64,000 nt of DNA, taken from assembly GCA_015059965.1 (NCBI GenBank), contig SUZM01000004.1, positions 1 to 64,000 on the forward strand, given 5' to 3'. Below the pieces are notes generated by a model, which did no database searches, had not been told where the DNA came from, and was given only the letters and a program-made list of their open reading frames with translations. The translations under genes and the position numbers were made by a program. Position 1 is the first letter of the stretch. The number at the start of each line of letters is the position of its first letter. Positions 9,513-19,261 of this stretch are shown in pieces. Source of the DNA: Rikenellaceae bacterium. GTDB taxonomy: Bacteria > Bacteroidota > Bacteroidia > Bacteroidales > Rikenellaceae.

Positions 9513-11948
9513 ATGAAAAAACTTTTCTATCTCTTTATGGCAACGATCGTTGCCGTAGGTTTTGCCTCTTGTAGCGAGGACAATACCGAAGATCCGGTGA
9601 AGACCCCGACTCCCGATCCCGTGATCCTGATTGAGGACGAGGCTCCCGTGATTCCTGCCGCTGGTGCCACCGTGTGGGTGAACTACACGATTGAAAATCC
9701 CGTTGAGGGTGAGGAGCTTGCTTGCGATGTAGCAGCCGACAGCTGGCTGGCTGTGGAGTTTGTACCCGGTTCGATCAAATTTGCGGCCGACAAGAACGAA
9801 ACGGGTGCTGAGCGTTCGGCCGAGGTGATCTTCACCTATGCCGAGGCTGAGCCTGTGACGGTAACCGTAACGCAGCCCGCTTGGCAGGCCCCCATCACGC
9901 TCACCATCGAAGCGGTTGAGGCTGCAAAGGTGGTCTTCTCGGTAGCGACCACCAATCCCGAGCTGACGTGGATTCCGCTGTTGATGACCAAGGCCGATTT
10001 TGATAAGATCGGTAGCGAGGAGGAGCTCTTTGAGGATGATATGGCCTATATTTCGTGGGCCGCTTCCGAGGCCGGCGTATCGCTCTCGGAGTTCCTTGCC
10101 ACGTTGCTTAAGAAGGGTTCGATTCAGGGTCTGGCCTTTGCCGGTCTGACGCCCGAGACGGAGTATGTGCTCTATGTGTATGGAATGGATCTGGACGGTG
10201 TGCCTACGACCGACATCTACACCCAGTCCGTAACGACTGCCGAGCCTTACGACGGCCCGATTACCTTTGATATCAAGGTGACGGAGGAGGACTACATCAT
10301 GGATATCACCATCACCCCATCGCATGAGGGTGTGGCCTACTATTGGAACATCATGGACGAGGCTACCTACAACGACGGCGGTGGTGTGATGCCCGATGCC
10401 GTTACGGCCCTTATCGAATGGGATATTGAAGACTACCTCTATTGGGGGGATATCTCTTCGCGTTCGGAGTATTTCGAGTGGTTCACAACGATCAATGCGA
10501 ACAATTCGCAGTTTGAGTGCATGGCCAACACGAAGTACATTATCTTCGCCTCGAAGTGGAACGAGAACTGCGAGTTGGAGGGTGAGATGGCCTATGTATG
10601 GCACACCTCGGCTACGGTGGATCCCTCCGACAACCAGATTACCCTCACGGTAAGCGATCCTACCCCGACCTCGTTCAGCGTGGAGACCACCACCACGAAC
10701 AACGATCCCTACGTTGTGCTGGCCGAGCCTTCGGAGTGGTGTGGCTGGGACGCGTTGACCGATGATGAGATTCACGCCTATGTGATGGCCTACTACGGCA
10801 CCTGGTACATCACCGACTACATCTGCCAGGGCGACATTACCGGAGCTCGTTTCACGCAGCTTGAGACCGAAACCGACTACTCGGTGGTGGCTTACGGCTA
10901 TGAGGCCGGTGCCCGCACGACCGATGTGGTGCGTGCTTCGATTACGACCCTCGCAGGTGGTGATCCTGCCGACTGCACCTTCGAATTCGAGGTATTGGAG
11001 GTAGGTTCCAATTACGCTTACGTCAATGTTGCGCCTTCGGATGGCAGCCACTGGTACTACTGGATGGTTTATGAGGCCTCGATGAGCGCCGATGAGGTAA
11101 AGGCCGACATCCTCAACACGATCGAAGAGTGGTACTATGGCGATCTGTCGGAGTTTGCCTACTACGAGCTCGTTCAGGGCCAAAGCGATGGCGAGGTTAC
11201 GATGCTCACGCCCGAGACCGAGTATAAGATTGCTGCCGTGATCATGGACGATGAGACCGGCGACTTCCTCTCCGATGTACACTTCAGCGAAACCTTCTCG
11301 ACTCCCGAGATGGTCTATGCAGACCTCGATGTAACGTGCGGTTTCGATGCCTACTACGATGGCGATCTGCTGGCTGCCGCAAGCGACGAGTATGCCATCT
11401 ATGCCGGTTACGCGTTGGTACCCCTGAAGCTCCAAGTCGAGGGCGAGTTTGGTGAGTACTACTACACGATGTTCTCCTATGTAGAGGGCCTGGAGGATCC
11501 CGAGATCTATCCCGATTATATGCTCTATGAGTCGCTCTACCAGGGTGTTTACTATGCAATGGAGATGAACTTCCGTGCTCCGTGGGACGAGCCCGTGATG
11601 ATTACGGCCGTGGCCATTGACTACAATGGCAACTACTCGCCTGTCTATCGTCAGGTGGTAACCTTCACCAAGGAGGGTGCTTCGCCCATCGACGAGCTGA
11701 TCAACGCAACGCGCTCGATGGTGGAGCTTCGCGGCGAGCAGATCGATGCCTTTGCTGCATCGAAGGATCGTGTTCAGCTTAAGCGCAATGCCCAGCGTGG
11801 CAGCGACCGCTTCAGCAGCGAGAAGATCCAGAACCTGAAGGGCGAGAAGCGACAGAAGAGCATGCGTGAGCAGCTCGAGATGCGCCGCAAGGCCCGCAAG
11901 AGCGGCCGCGTGGAGGAGAACCCTGTTCCCCGTTACTTGGCCCGCTAA
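9513..11948 (+). CDS. BACON/Ig-like multidomain surface lipoprotein
   Basis: MKKLFYLFMATIVAVGFASC lipobox; VNYTIENPVEGEELACDVAADSWLAVEF BACON-like; repeated LTPETEYVLYVYG-type modules; start moved to ATG 9513 within the track ORF. Confidence 0.8.
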   Translation: MKKLFYLFMATIVAVGFASCSEDNTEDPVKTPTPDPVILIEDEAPVIPAAGATVWVNYTIENPVEGEELACDVAADSWLAVEFVPGSIKFAADKNETGAERSAEVIFTYAEAEPVTVTVTQPAWQAPITLTIEAVEAAKVVFSVATTNPELTWIPLLMTKADFDKIGSEEELFEDDMAYISWAASEAGVSLSEFLATLLKKGSIQGLAFAGLTPETEYVLYVYGMDLDGVPTTDIYTQSVTTAEPYDGPITFDIKVTEEDYIMDITITPSHEGVAYYWNIMDEATYNDGGGVMPDAVTALIEWDIEDYLYWGDISSRSEYFEWFTTINANNSQFECMANTKYIIFASKWNENCELEGEMAYVWHTSATVDPSDNQITLTVSDPTPTSFSVETTTTNNDPYVVLAEPSEWCGWDALTDDEIHAYVMAYYGTWYITDYICQGDITGARFTQLETETDYSVVAYGYEAGARTTDVVRASITTLAGGDPADCTFEFEVLEVGSNYAYVNVAPSDGSHWYYWMVYEASMSADEVKADILNTIEEWYYGDLSEFAYYELVQGQSDGEVTMLTPETEYKIAAVIMDDETGDFLSDVHFSETFSTPEMVYADLDVTCGFDAYYDGDLLAAASDEYAIYAGYALVPLKLQVEGEFGEYYYTMFSYVEGLEDPEIYPDYMLYESLYQGVYYAMEMNFRAPWDEPVMITAVAIDYNGNYSPVYRQVVTFTKEGASPIDELINATRSMVELRGEQIDAFAASKDRVQLKRNAQRGSDRFSSEKIQNLKGEKRQKSMREQLEMRRKARKSGRVEENPVPRYLAR

Positions 11949-12054
11949 AACCTGCGCCACCGCTCCGATTCGGGGCGGTGGCCGAATAAGAGAAGCGGCA
12001 GACCACTCGGTCTGCCGCTTCTCTGTTCTCTATCCTGCGAATCTTGGCGATCTG

Positions 12055-12450
12055 CTATTTTTCGCCTCGAGCCTCGAGGATGGGCAGGTTGGCCTCGGTG
12101 GGGACATAGACCACCTTGTTGGGGATGTTGTTCTGCTGGCGCACCCAGAGGTACTGAATATAGGTGGTGGTCAGCGAGCCGTTCTCGATGCGAATGGCCT
12201 CGGCGGCACCCTTGGCACGCTCGATCTCGGCCTGGGCGTTGAGCTTCTCGGCCTCGAGGTTGGCTTTGGCCTCCTCGATCTTGATCTGGCGGTTCTGCTC
12301 GGCCTTGGCCAGCTCGGCACGGCCGCTCATCTCCTGCTGCCATACGTTATACATCGGCAGTCCGAACATCAAACCCAGCACTACGGCCAGGGCGATCAAC
12401 GAGAGGACGACAAGTCCCCAAATCGTTTGCGAAGTAGCATTTTGTGACAT
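12055..12450 (-). CDS. TM + coiled-coil protein resembling the C-terminal part of SPFH/prohibitin-type proteins
   Basis: N-terminal TM helix, AELAKAEQNRQIKIEEAKANLEAEKLNAQAEIERAKGAAEAIRIENG...YIQYLW...VVYVPTEANLPIL. Confidence 0.7.
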   Translation of the reverse strand: MSQNATSQTIWGLVVLSLIALAVVLGLMFGLPMYNVWQQEMSGRAELAKAEQNRQIKIEEAKANLEAEKLNAQAEIERAKGAAEAIRIENGSLTTTYIQYLWVRQQNNIPNKVVYVPTEANLPILEARGEK

Positions 12451-12463
12451 ATTTCTATTTTTG

Positions 12464-12547
12464 GGTTATCGGTTATCAGTTATCGGTTTTTGGTTATCAG
12501 TTGTCAGCCGTTGGTTATCAGCTTTCAGCTTTTAGTTATCGGTTTTC
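12464..12547. repeat. Tandem heptamer array (GGTTATC/AGTTATC), ~12 units
   Basis: GGTTATC GGTTATC AGTTATC GGTTTTT GGTTATC AGTTGTC AGCCGTT GGTTATC AGCTTTC AGCTTTT AGTTATC GGTTTTC. Confidence 0.9.
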
Positions 12548-12631
12548 GGCAATGGCCGCCCGTTTTTTTGACTTGGGGTTGCCCAACGCTTGTTGAGCAA
12601 CCCCTGAGTCAGCTGTATTTCCACTGTTTTT

Positions 12632-14662
12632 CTACTTGCCAAGCAGCTTCTTGACCTCCTCGTAGACGGTCTGTCCGTTGTAGCCAAACTTCTCGTCCAG
12701 TACCTTGTAGGGGGCCGAGTAGCCGAAGTGGTCCAGGCCGTGGATCTTGCCGTTTTCGCCCACCAGACCCATCAGATTTACCGGAAGGCCCGAGGTCATG
12801 CCGTAGCGCACGATACCGGCGGGCAGCACGGCATCCTGGTACGATTTCGGCTGATCGCGGAAGAGTCCCTCGCTCGGCACGCTGACGATACGCGGGTTGA
12901 TGCCCTCCTTCTGCAGGAGCTCGGCACCCTCCACGAGGGTCGATACCTCCGAACCACTGGCCAACATCACCACATGGGGCTTGGCGGCATCCATCACGAT
13001 GTAGGCACCCTTGGTAACCTGTCCGGCCTCCGCCTTGCGGCTGGTGTGCAAGGGGGGCAGATCCTTGATGTTCTGACGCGAGAGGATCAGGGCCACGGGG
13101 CGCTTCTCCTCCATGGCGAGTTTCCAGGCCGAAACGGTCTCTTCGCCATCGGCAGGACGAAGCACGAGCATCGAACGCTCGCCCTTATGGTTGCGCAGGT
13201 GCTCCATCAGGCGGATCTGTGCCTCATGCTCTACGGGCTGGTGCGTGGGGCCATCCTCGCCTACGCGGAACGAGTCGTGGGTCCAGATGTAGATCACATG
13301 CAGGCGCATCAGAGCCGAGAGGCGCACAGCGGGCTTCATGTAGTCCGAGAAGACGAAGAAGGTACCGCAGGCGGGGATCACTCCACCGTGCAGGGCCATA
13401 CCGTTCATCACGCAGGCCATCGTCAGCTCCGAGACACCGGCCTGGAAGAACTTACCCGTAAAGTCGCCCTTCTCGAAGGCCTTGGTCTTTTTGAGGAAGC
13501 CGTCGGTCTTGTCCGAGTTCGAGAGGTCGGCCGAGGCGACAATCATGTTCTCCACCTTCTCGGCGTAGTAGCCCAGCACGGTTGCCGAAGCGGCACGCGT
13601 GGCACCATCGGCCTTCAGCTCCACCTTATTGTAGTCCAACTCGGGCAGCTCACCCTTGAGGAAGCTGTCGAGCTTGCGGCTCAGATCTTTGTTCTCGTTG
13701 CGCCACTTCTTCTCCACCTCCGACATCTCGCAGGCCCAGGCCTCGAGCTCCGTGCGGCGTGCGGCATAGATCTCCTTCGACTCCTCGAAGAGCATGAAGG
13801 GATCCTCCTCGTTGCCGCCCAGGTTCTTCACCGTAGCCATGAAGTCGGCACCGGCGGCCGTCAGCGGCTGTCCGTGGGTCGATACTTTGTTCTCGTAGCT
13901 CTCGCCGTTGGGGCCCATGGCACCCTTGCCCATAATGGTGCGGCCGATAATCAGGGTGGGGCGCTCGGTCTCGGCCTGGGCAGCCTTCAGGGCTGCACGC
14001 ATCTGCTCCACATCGTGGCCGTCTACGCTCAGCACGTTCCAGTTCCAGGCGCGATACTTGGCCTCCACATCCTCCGACATCACCTCATCCACGCGCGTGG
14101 AGAGCTGGATGTTGTTGGCATCGTAGTACATGATCATATTCGCGAGGCCCAGGTGTCCGGCAATGCGGCCCACACCCTGCGAAATCTCCTCCTCCACGGC
14201 GCCGTCCGAGATATAGACGTAGGTCTTGTGGGCCATCCACTCCCCGAAACGAGCTACTAAGAAACGCTCGGCAATGGCTGCACCGAGAGCCATGGCGTGG
14301 CCCTGACCCAGCGGGCCGGAGGTGTTCTCCACCCCATGCAGGACATCCACCTCGGGGTGACCGGGCGTGATGCTTCCCCATTGGCGCAGGTTTTTCAGGT
14401 CCTCTACCGAGTAGAAGCCCGCCAAGGCCAGCGTGGCGTAGAGCATGGGCGACATGTGACCCGGGTCGAGGAAGAAGCGGTCGCGGAAGGGGTAGTCCGG
14501 GCGCGAGGGATCGTAGTTGATAAACTCGGTATAGAGCAGATTGATGAAATCTGCACCACCCATGGCACCGCCCGGGTGACCCGATTTGGCCTTTTCGACC
14601 ATCGCGGCAGCCAAAATACGAATGTTGTCGGCTGCGCGAGTGAGTTTGGAGTTTTCGATCAT
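12632..14662 (-). CDS. tkt: Transketolase
   Basis: MIENSKLTRAADNIRILAAAMVEKAKSGHPGGAMGGADF; TPP-binding region; C-terminal transketolase domain; start at 14662 inferred. Confidence 0.95.
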   Translation of the reverse strand: MIENSKLTRAADNIRILAAAMVEKAKSGHPGGAMGGADFINLLYTEFINYDPSRPDYPFRDRFFLDPGHMSPMLYATLALAGFYSVEDLKNLRQWGSITPGHPEVDVLHGVENTSGPLGQGHAMALGAAIAERFLVARFGEWMAHKTYVYISDGAVEEEISQGVGRIAGHLGLANMIMYYDANNIQLSTRVDEVMSEDVEAKYRAWNWNVLSVDGHDVEQMRAALKAAQAETERPTLIIGRTIMGKGAMGPNGESYENKVSTHGQPLTAAGADFMATVKNLGGNEEDPFMLFEESKEIYAARRTELEAWACEMSEVEKKWRNENKDLSRKLDSFLKGELPELDYNKVELKADGATRAASATVLGYYAEKVENMIVASADLSNSDKTDGFLKKTKAFEKGDFTGKFFQAGVSELTMACVMNGMALHGGVIPACGTFFVFSDYMKPAVRLSALMRLHVIYIWTHDSFRVGEDGPTHQPVEHEAQIRLMEHLRNHKGERSMLVLRPADGEETVSAWKLAMEEKRPVALILSRQNIKDLPPLHTSRKAEAGQVTKGAYIVMDAAKPHVVMLASGSEVSTLVEGAELLQKEGINPRIVSVPSEGLFRDQPKSYQDAVLPAGIVRYGMTSGLPVNLMGLVGENGKIHGLDHFGYSAPYKVLDEKFGYNGQTVYEEVKKLLGK

Positions 14663-14689
14663 ATTTTGTGTTGGTTTTGTTTCTACTAA

Positions 14690-14697
14690 CAAAGGTA
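14690..14697 (-). promoter_or_regulatory. Putative -7 box TACCTTTG for tkt
   Basis: TAnnTTTG on the minus strand; GTTG 20 nt upstream. Confidence 0.45.
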
Positions 14698-14723
14698 AGT
14701 AAAAAAACTCGACCAAGCAACAT

Positions 14724-14757
14724 AAAATTCAAAATTCAAAATTCAAAATTCAAAATT
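14724..14757. repeat. Tandem heptamer array (AAAATTC)n
   Basis: AAAATTC x ~5 units. Confidence 0.9.
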
Positions 14758-14815
14758 TTCTCTTTTGCCTCGCTTTTTATCCCCTTTCCTTTTTGAACCC
14801 TTGGCCGCGGATACA

Positions 14816-14847
14816 AAAAAAACTGCCCCGCAGGGCAGTTCTTTTGT
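14816..14847 (-). terminator. Terminator downstream of BACON-like lipoprotein
   Basis: AAAAAACTGCCCcgcaGGGCAGTTcTTTT. Confidence 0.7.
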
Positions 14848-14873
14848 GATTATTCATGCACTCACCGGGCAGC

Positions 14874-16901
14874 CTATCGTCTGCGGGGAGCCTGAATTTT
14901 ACGGTCTTTGTGGTAAACCAGATCCTGCTTTACGACCTGCTTGCCGGCCATCTGTCGGCCTGCCAGCGTCAGCTTGGCGCGGCTCTGGGGTGCGGTCAGC
15001 TTGGCCACCAGCTCGTCAATCGGACGGAACTCTGTGCCATACTCGTAAACAAAGACTTCGGATGCCATCTCGCTGATGTTGCCCTTCTTGTCCATGGCAA
15101 CTGCGCAGGAGATCATCTCCCAATCGTAGTCGCCGTAGGTTACCTCAATGGGATCGCAGTAGAAGGCGATCAGGTCCGAAAGGATCACCTCGGGCATGTA
15201 CTCCATGTAGTACTCATAGTCCGAGAGGTACCAGGTCATGTGGAAGACGTCGTCGCAGGGCTGATCGGTGATGGGCTCGGTGGAGATCAGGTAGCTGCCG
15301 GCGAAATCGGCATAGTAACCATACTCCTTGGGCATCGCCTCGGCGAGGGCCACGGGATCGTAGGGACCACAGATGTCGATATCGGTTACCGAGATCTCAC
15401 CCACCTGCTCGGCCTCGGTCTGGAAGTCGTAGCGGAAGAGCTTCGTGGTGGGCATACCGCCGTAGTAGCCGAAGCAGAAGATCGAGTAGGCCGTGTTGGT
15501 GAAGAGGGTGCTGACGTGGCTGGTCATCTTATCCTTAAAGTAGTAGGCGTAGTGCTTGTAGTCGGTCAGCAGCTCGGCGATGATATCGTTCTCATCGGTC
15601 GAGACCAGATAATCGGTCGGCATCAGCAGGAAGAGATACTGCTCACCTACGAGCGAAGGCGTTACCGTGATATCGGCTACGCGCGAACCGATGTTCTCCA
15701 CCTGGATATCCAGGTTCATATCGACCATCTGCACGGGATCGGTCTCGAAACGTGTGATGTGGGGAATCGATACCACCTGCGAGAAGCCGCCCTCGTTGTC
15801 CACGGCATAGATCACGGCGCAGTATGCGGAGCCCGATATCAGCTCATGGCTTCGGCTCGAGGGGCCCTGGAGTGCATACTGGTCCAGCACATCCTCCATC
15901 GTGAGGCCGTACATCTGCTGCAGGGCGCAGAAGTCGATCCAGTAGCTGCGGATGTTGTTGATGTACTCCTCGTCGATCTCCTGGCCCTCGTCCAGGTAGA
16001 ACGGATCGCTCGTGCGCTGATAATCTACTACATAGTGTCCATCCCAACCGTTGGGCGTAATCTCGGCCGTAACCATGGGGCCCTCGACAACCAGGTTTAC
16101 ATCGAAGGTGATGTCCTGCAATTCGGCCACCTTGGGGGTGATGATCTCATACACCACATCGGTAACGAGCGTATAGTCCGTCTTGTCGGCATTGAACTCG
16201 ATACCATAGGCATAGAGGCAATATTTCTTGCCCGGGATCAGGTTGGTCCACTGGGCACGCGTATTGCCCTGGAATGCGGCCTGATACTGGATCATGTAAT
16301 CGCCTACTGCCATGCCCTCGAATTCGGCATTGCGCGAGTAAGTGGTCTTGTCATCCTCGAAGAGATCCTCGGCCGAATCAATACCGTATTCGGCAAAGTA
16401 GGTGGTGGGCACCAGGTACATCGTGTACCACATCTCGGGATCGAGCGGCTTCACCTCCGTGATGCACGAAGCGCTCTCGATCGACTCCACCTCGATCTCA
16501 AAGGCCTTAGGAGCCTCATAAGCACCCTGCGTGATGGTGAACTCGGCTGCCTCGCTTACCTCGTTGTAGGAGATCGTAACGGTAGCCGTGCGGGGCTCCT
16601 CCAAGGTGTTGGGCTCAACCGTGAAGCGAATCTCGCTCTCGGTGGCGCTCAGATTGGTTACCCAGTCAGCTGCGGTGTTGAAACCGAGCTCTGCCTCCTC
16701 TACGGGGTTTTCGATCGTGTAGGCGATCGAGAGCTCCCCACCCTCAAACGAGGCCTCTACAGCCTCAGTGGCGAGCGTTACGACTGCGGGCTCGGGCTCG
16801 GGTTTGGGAGCCGGTGTGGGATTCTCGGGATCGTCCGAGCATCCTGCGAAGAGGAGACCTGCAAGGGCCATCATCGAAAAAAGAATGTGATTTTTTCTCA
16901 T
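14874..16901 (-). CDS. BACON-domain surface lipoprotein (paralog of 9513-11948)
   Basis: lipobox LLFAGC; IAYTIENPVEEAELGFNTAADWVTNLS BACON module; PIDEL + basic tail as in the paralog. Confidence 0.82.
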   Translation of the reverse strand: MRKNHILFSMMALAGLLFAGCSDDPENPTPAPKPEPEPAVVTLATEAVEASFEGGELSIAYTIENPVEEAELGFNTAADWVTNLSATESEIRFTVEPNTLEEPRTATVTISYNEVSEAAEFTITQGAYEAPKAFEIEVESIESASCITEVKPLDPEMWYTMYLVPTTYFAEYGIDSAEDLFEDDKTTYSRNAEFEGMAVGDYMIQYQAAFQGNTRAQWTNLIPGKKYCLYAYGIEFNADKTDYTLVTDVVYEIITPKVAELQDITFDVNLVVEGPMVTAEITPNGWDGHYVVDYQRTSDPFYLDEGQEIDEEYINNIRSYWIDFCALQQMYGLTMEDVLDQYALQGPSSRSHELISGSAYCAVIYAVDNEGGFSQVVSIPHITRFETDPVQMVDMNLDIQVENIGSRVADITVTPSLVGEQYLFLLMPTDYLVSTDENDIIAELLTDYKHYAYYFKDKMTSHVSTLFTNTAYSIFCFGYYGGMPTTKLFRYDFQTEAEQVGEISVTDIDICGPYDPVALAEAMPKEYGYYADFAGSYLISTEPITDQPCDDVFHMTWYLSDYEYYMEYMPEVILSDLIAFYCDPIEVTYGDYDWEMISCAVAMDKKGNISEMASEVFVYEYGTEFRPIDELVAKLTAPQSRAKLTLAGRQMAGKQVVKQDLVYHKDRKIQAPRRR

Positions 16902-17105
16902 TGTAAAAAGTTTAAATTAAAGTTTTGTGTTTTGTTTGCATATTGCTTTACTACGAAGATATAAAAATTCTTGAATATGGCAATTACCCCCCCCCTATTT
17001 TTGGCGACAAATTGACCAAATTTCTTTTTGAAATCCATTTTTGTGCGACAAATGGAACAGCAAATCTCTCTTTTCGATCAGGGTGTATGGCTTGCCAATA
17101 ATAAA

Positions 17106-17135
17106 AAAGCTGCCCTCCGGGGCAGCTTTTCAGAC
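17106..17135 (-). terminator. Terminator downstream of clpX
   Basis: AAAAGCTGCCctccGGGGCAGCTTTT. Confidence 0.75.
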
Positions 17136-17149
17136 TCGTTTTTTAGGTG

Positions 17150-18418
17150 CTACGAAGCCTTGAGCGATTGGTTGCTCTCGATTTTCGAGCGGGCATAGTC
17201 TAACGTGACGCGGAACTCGCTTTGGCCCGAGGAGGGGAGGTCGTACATGGCATCGACCATGATCCCCTCGCAGATTGAGCGCAGGCCGCGGGCGCCGAGT
17301 TTGAATTCGATCGCCTTATCGACGATGTAGTCCAGCACCTCGTTGTCGAACTCCAACTCCACACCGTCCATTGCGAAGAGGCTCTTGTATTGGCGGATGA
17401 TCGAGTTCTTCGGCTCGGTGAGGATCGAGCGCAGGCTCTCGCGCGTGAGGGGGCGCATAAAGGTCAGCACCGGCAGACGACCCACCAACTCCGGAATCAG
17501 TCCGAAGGATTTCAGATCCTGGGGCGTAACGTACTGCATCAGGTTCTGGCGGTCGATCGTGGCCCGTTGCATCTGTCCGTAGCCTACGGCACGCGTATTC
17601 AGGCGCTGGGCAATCTTGCGTTCGATGCCGTCGAAGGCTCCGCCGCAGATGAAGAGGATGTTGCGCGTATTGACCTGGATGAACTTCTGGTCGGGGTGTT
17701 TGCGCCCTCCCTGGGGCGGAACATTCACCACCGTACCCTCCAGAAGCTTCAGCAGGGCCTGCTGTACCCCCTCGCCCGAGACATCGCGCGTAATGGAGGG
17801 GTTGTCCCCCTTGCGGGCGATCTTGTCGATCTCGTCGATGAAGACAATGCCGCGCTCGGCCTGCGTGACATCGTAGTCGGCCACCTGCAGCAGGCGCGAG
17901 AGGATCGACTCCACATCTTCGCCCACATAGCCCGCCTCGGTGAGTACCGTGGCATCAACAATGGTGAAGGGAACCTGCAGCAGGCGCGCAATGGTGCGGG
18001 CCATCAGCGTCTTACCCGTTCCGGTGGGGCCCACCAGCACGATGTTCGACTTGTCGAGCTCCACCTCATCCTTCACCTCCTTGCCCGCAGCGGCCAGTTT
18101 CTGGCGGTGCAACAGGCGCTTGTAGTGGTTATAGACGGCCACCGAGAGGAAGCGCTTGGCCTCCTCCTGGCCGATCACATAGTGGTCCAAGAAGGCCTTC
18201 ATCTCTGCGGGCTTCATCAGCTCCTCCTGCTTGAAGGGCAGCGCCTCCTTCTGCTTCTGGCGCATCTCGGCGATCATCTCGTGGCCGCGCTCCAGGCAGG
18301 CATCGCAGATGTTGCAGCCCCCTTCTCCCTTGAAGAGCACCCCCACCTGCTTGCGCGAGGAGCCGCAGAACGAGCAGTACTCGTTATGTGTGGTTTCGTT
18401 ATTCTTGCGGTGTGTCAT
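17150..18418 (-). CDS. clpX: ATP-dependent Clp protease ATP-binding subunit ClpX
   Basis: zinc finger [11 protein letters not shown]...[32 protein letters not shown]. Confidence 0.97.
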   Translation of the reverse strand: MTHRKNNETTHNEYCSFCGSSRKQVGVLFKGEGGCNICDACLERGHEMIAEMRQKQKEALPFKQEELMKPAEMKAFLDHYVIGQEEAKRFLSVAVYNHYKRLLHRQKLAAAGKEVKDEVELDKSNIVLVGPTGTGKTLMARTIARLLQVPFTIVDATVLTEAGYVGEDVESILSRLLQVADYDVTQAERGIVFIDEIDKIARKGDNPSITRDVSGEGVQQALLKLLEGTVVNVPPQGGRKHPDQKFIQVNTRNILFICGGAFDGIERKIAQRLNTRAVGYGQMQRATIDRQNLMQYVTPQDLKSFGLIPELVGRLPVLTFMRPLTRESLRSILTEPKNSIIRQYKSLFAMDGVELEFDNEVLDYIVDKAIEFKLGARGLRSICEGIMVDAMYDLPSSGQSEFRVTLDYARSKIESNQSLKAS

Positions 18419-19088
18419 GCGGAATCTCTCGTTTGCTTAGTACTTCATCAATCAGCCCGTACTCCTTGGCCTCGCGGGCCGTAAGCCAGTAGTCGCGATC
18501 GGCATCCTGGGCGATCTTTTCATAACTTACACCCGAGTGCAGAGAGAGGATCTCGTAGAGCTCCTGTTTGGTCTTCTGAATCTCGCGGGCCGTGATCTCG
18601 ATATCCGAGGCCTGACCCTGCACGCCCCCCAGCGGCTGATGGATCATCACACGCGAGTGGGGCAGGGCCTGGCGCTTGCCGGCGGCACCCGCCGTGAGCA
18701 GTACGGCACCCATCGAGGCGGCCAGACCCGTACAGATCGTCGCCACGTCGCAGCTCACCAGCTGCATGGTGTCGTAGATGCCCAGACCGGCCGATACCGA
18801 CCCGCCGGGCGAGTTGATGTAGATCTGGATATCCTTCTCGGGAGCCACCGACTCCAGGAAGAGCAGCTGGGCCTGGATGATGTTGGCGGCATCGTCGTAG
18901 ATCGGAGCGCCGAGGAAGATGATGCGATCCATCATCAGGCGCGAGAAGACATCCATCGTCGCCACGTTGAGCTGGCGCTCCTCAATGATCGTGGGCGAGA
19001 CATAACCCTCGGCCACCGAACGGAAGTTGTGCAGCTTCAGGCTGCTGATTCCGCAGTGCCCCTTGGCATATTTTTCAAACTCTGTCAT
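18399..19088 (-). CDS. clpP: ATP-dependent Clp protease proteolytic subunit
   Basis: [42 protein letters not shown]. Confidence 0.97.
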   Translation of the reverse strand: MTEFEKYAKGHCGISSLKLHNFRSVAEGYVSPTIIEERQLNVATMDVFSRLMMDRIIFLGAPIYDDAANIIQAQLLFLESVAPEKDIQIYINSPGGSVSAGLGIYDTMQLVSCDVATICTGLAASMGAVLLTAGAAGKRQALPHSRVMIHQPLGGVQGQASDIEITAREIQKTKQELYEILSLHSGVSYEKIAQDADRDYWLTAREAKEYGLIDEVLSKREIPHDTPQE

Positions 19089-19261
19089 TTCTATCTCTTT
19101 TTCTTGTGGTTCTCTTGTCCGTAACGAAAGGGGAACAGATCGTCTCTTTTGGGCGGAGCTTCTGTTCGGTCTGCGGCCCCGGTGGCCAACCTCCCCCTAT
19201 AAAATTCGGGCTCTGCAAACATCACGCCCGCAAAGCCCGAAAGGGATAGGAAAAGAGTCTT

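Noticed and set aside
9498-11960. 820-aa minus-strand ORF opposite the BACON-like lipoprotein
   Set aside because: Antisense shadow ORF; the plus strand has lipobox, promoter box and domain structure.
14856-16964. 702-aa plus-strand ORF opposite the second BACON-like lipoprotein
   Set aside because: Antisense shadow ORF produced by biased codon usage.
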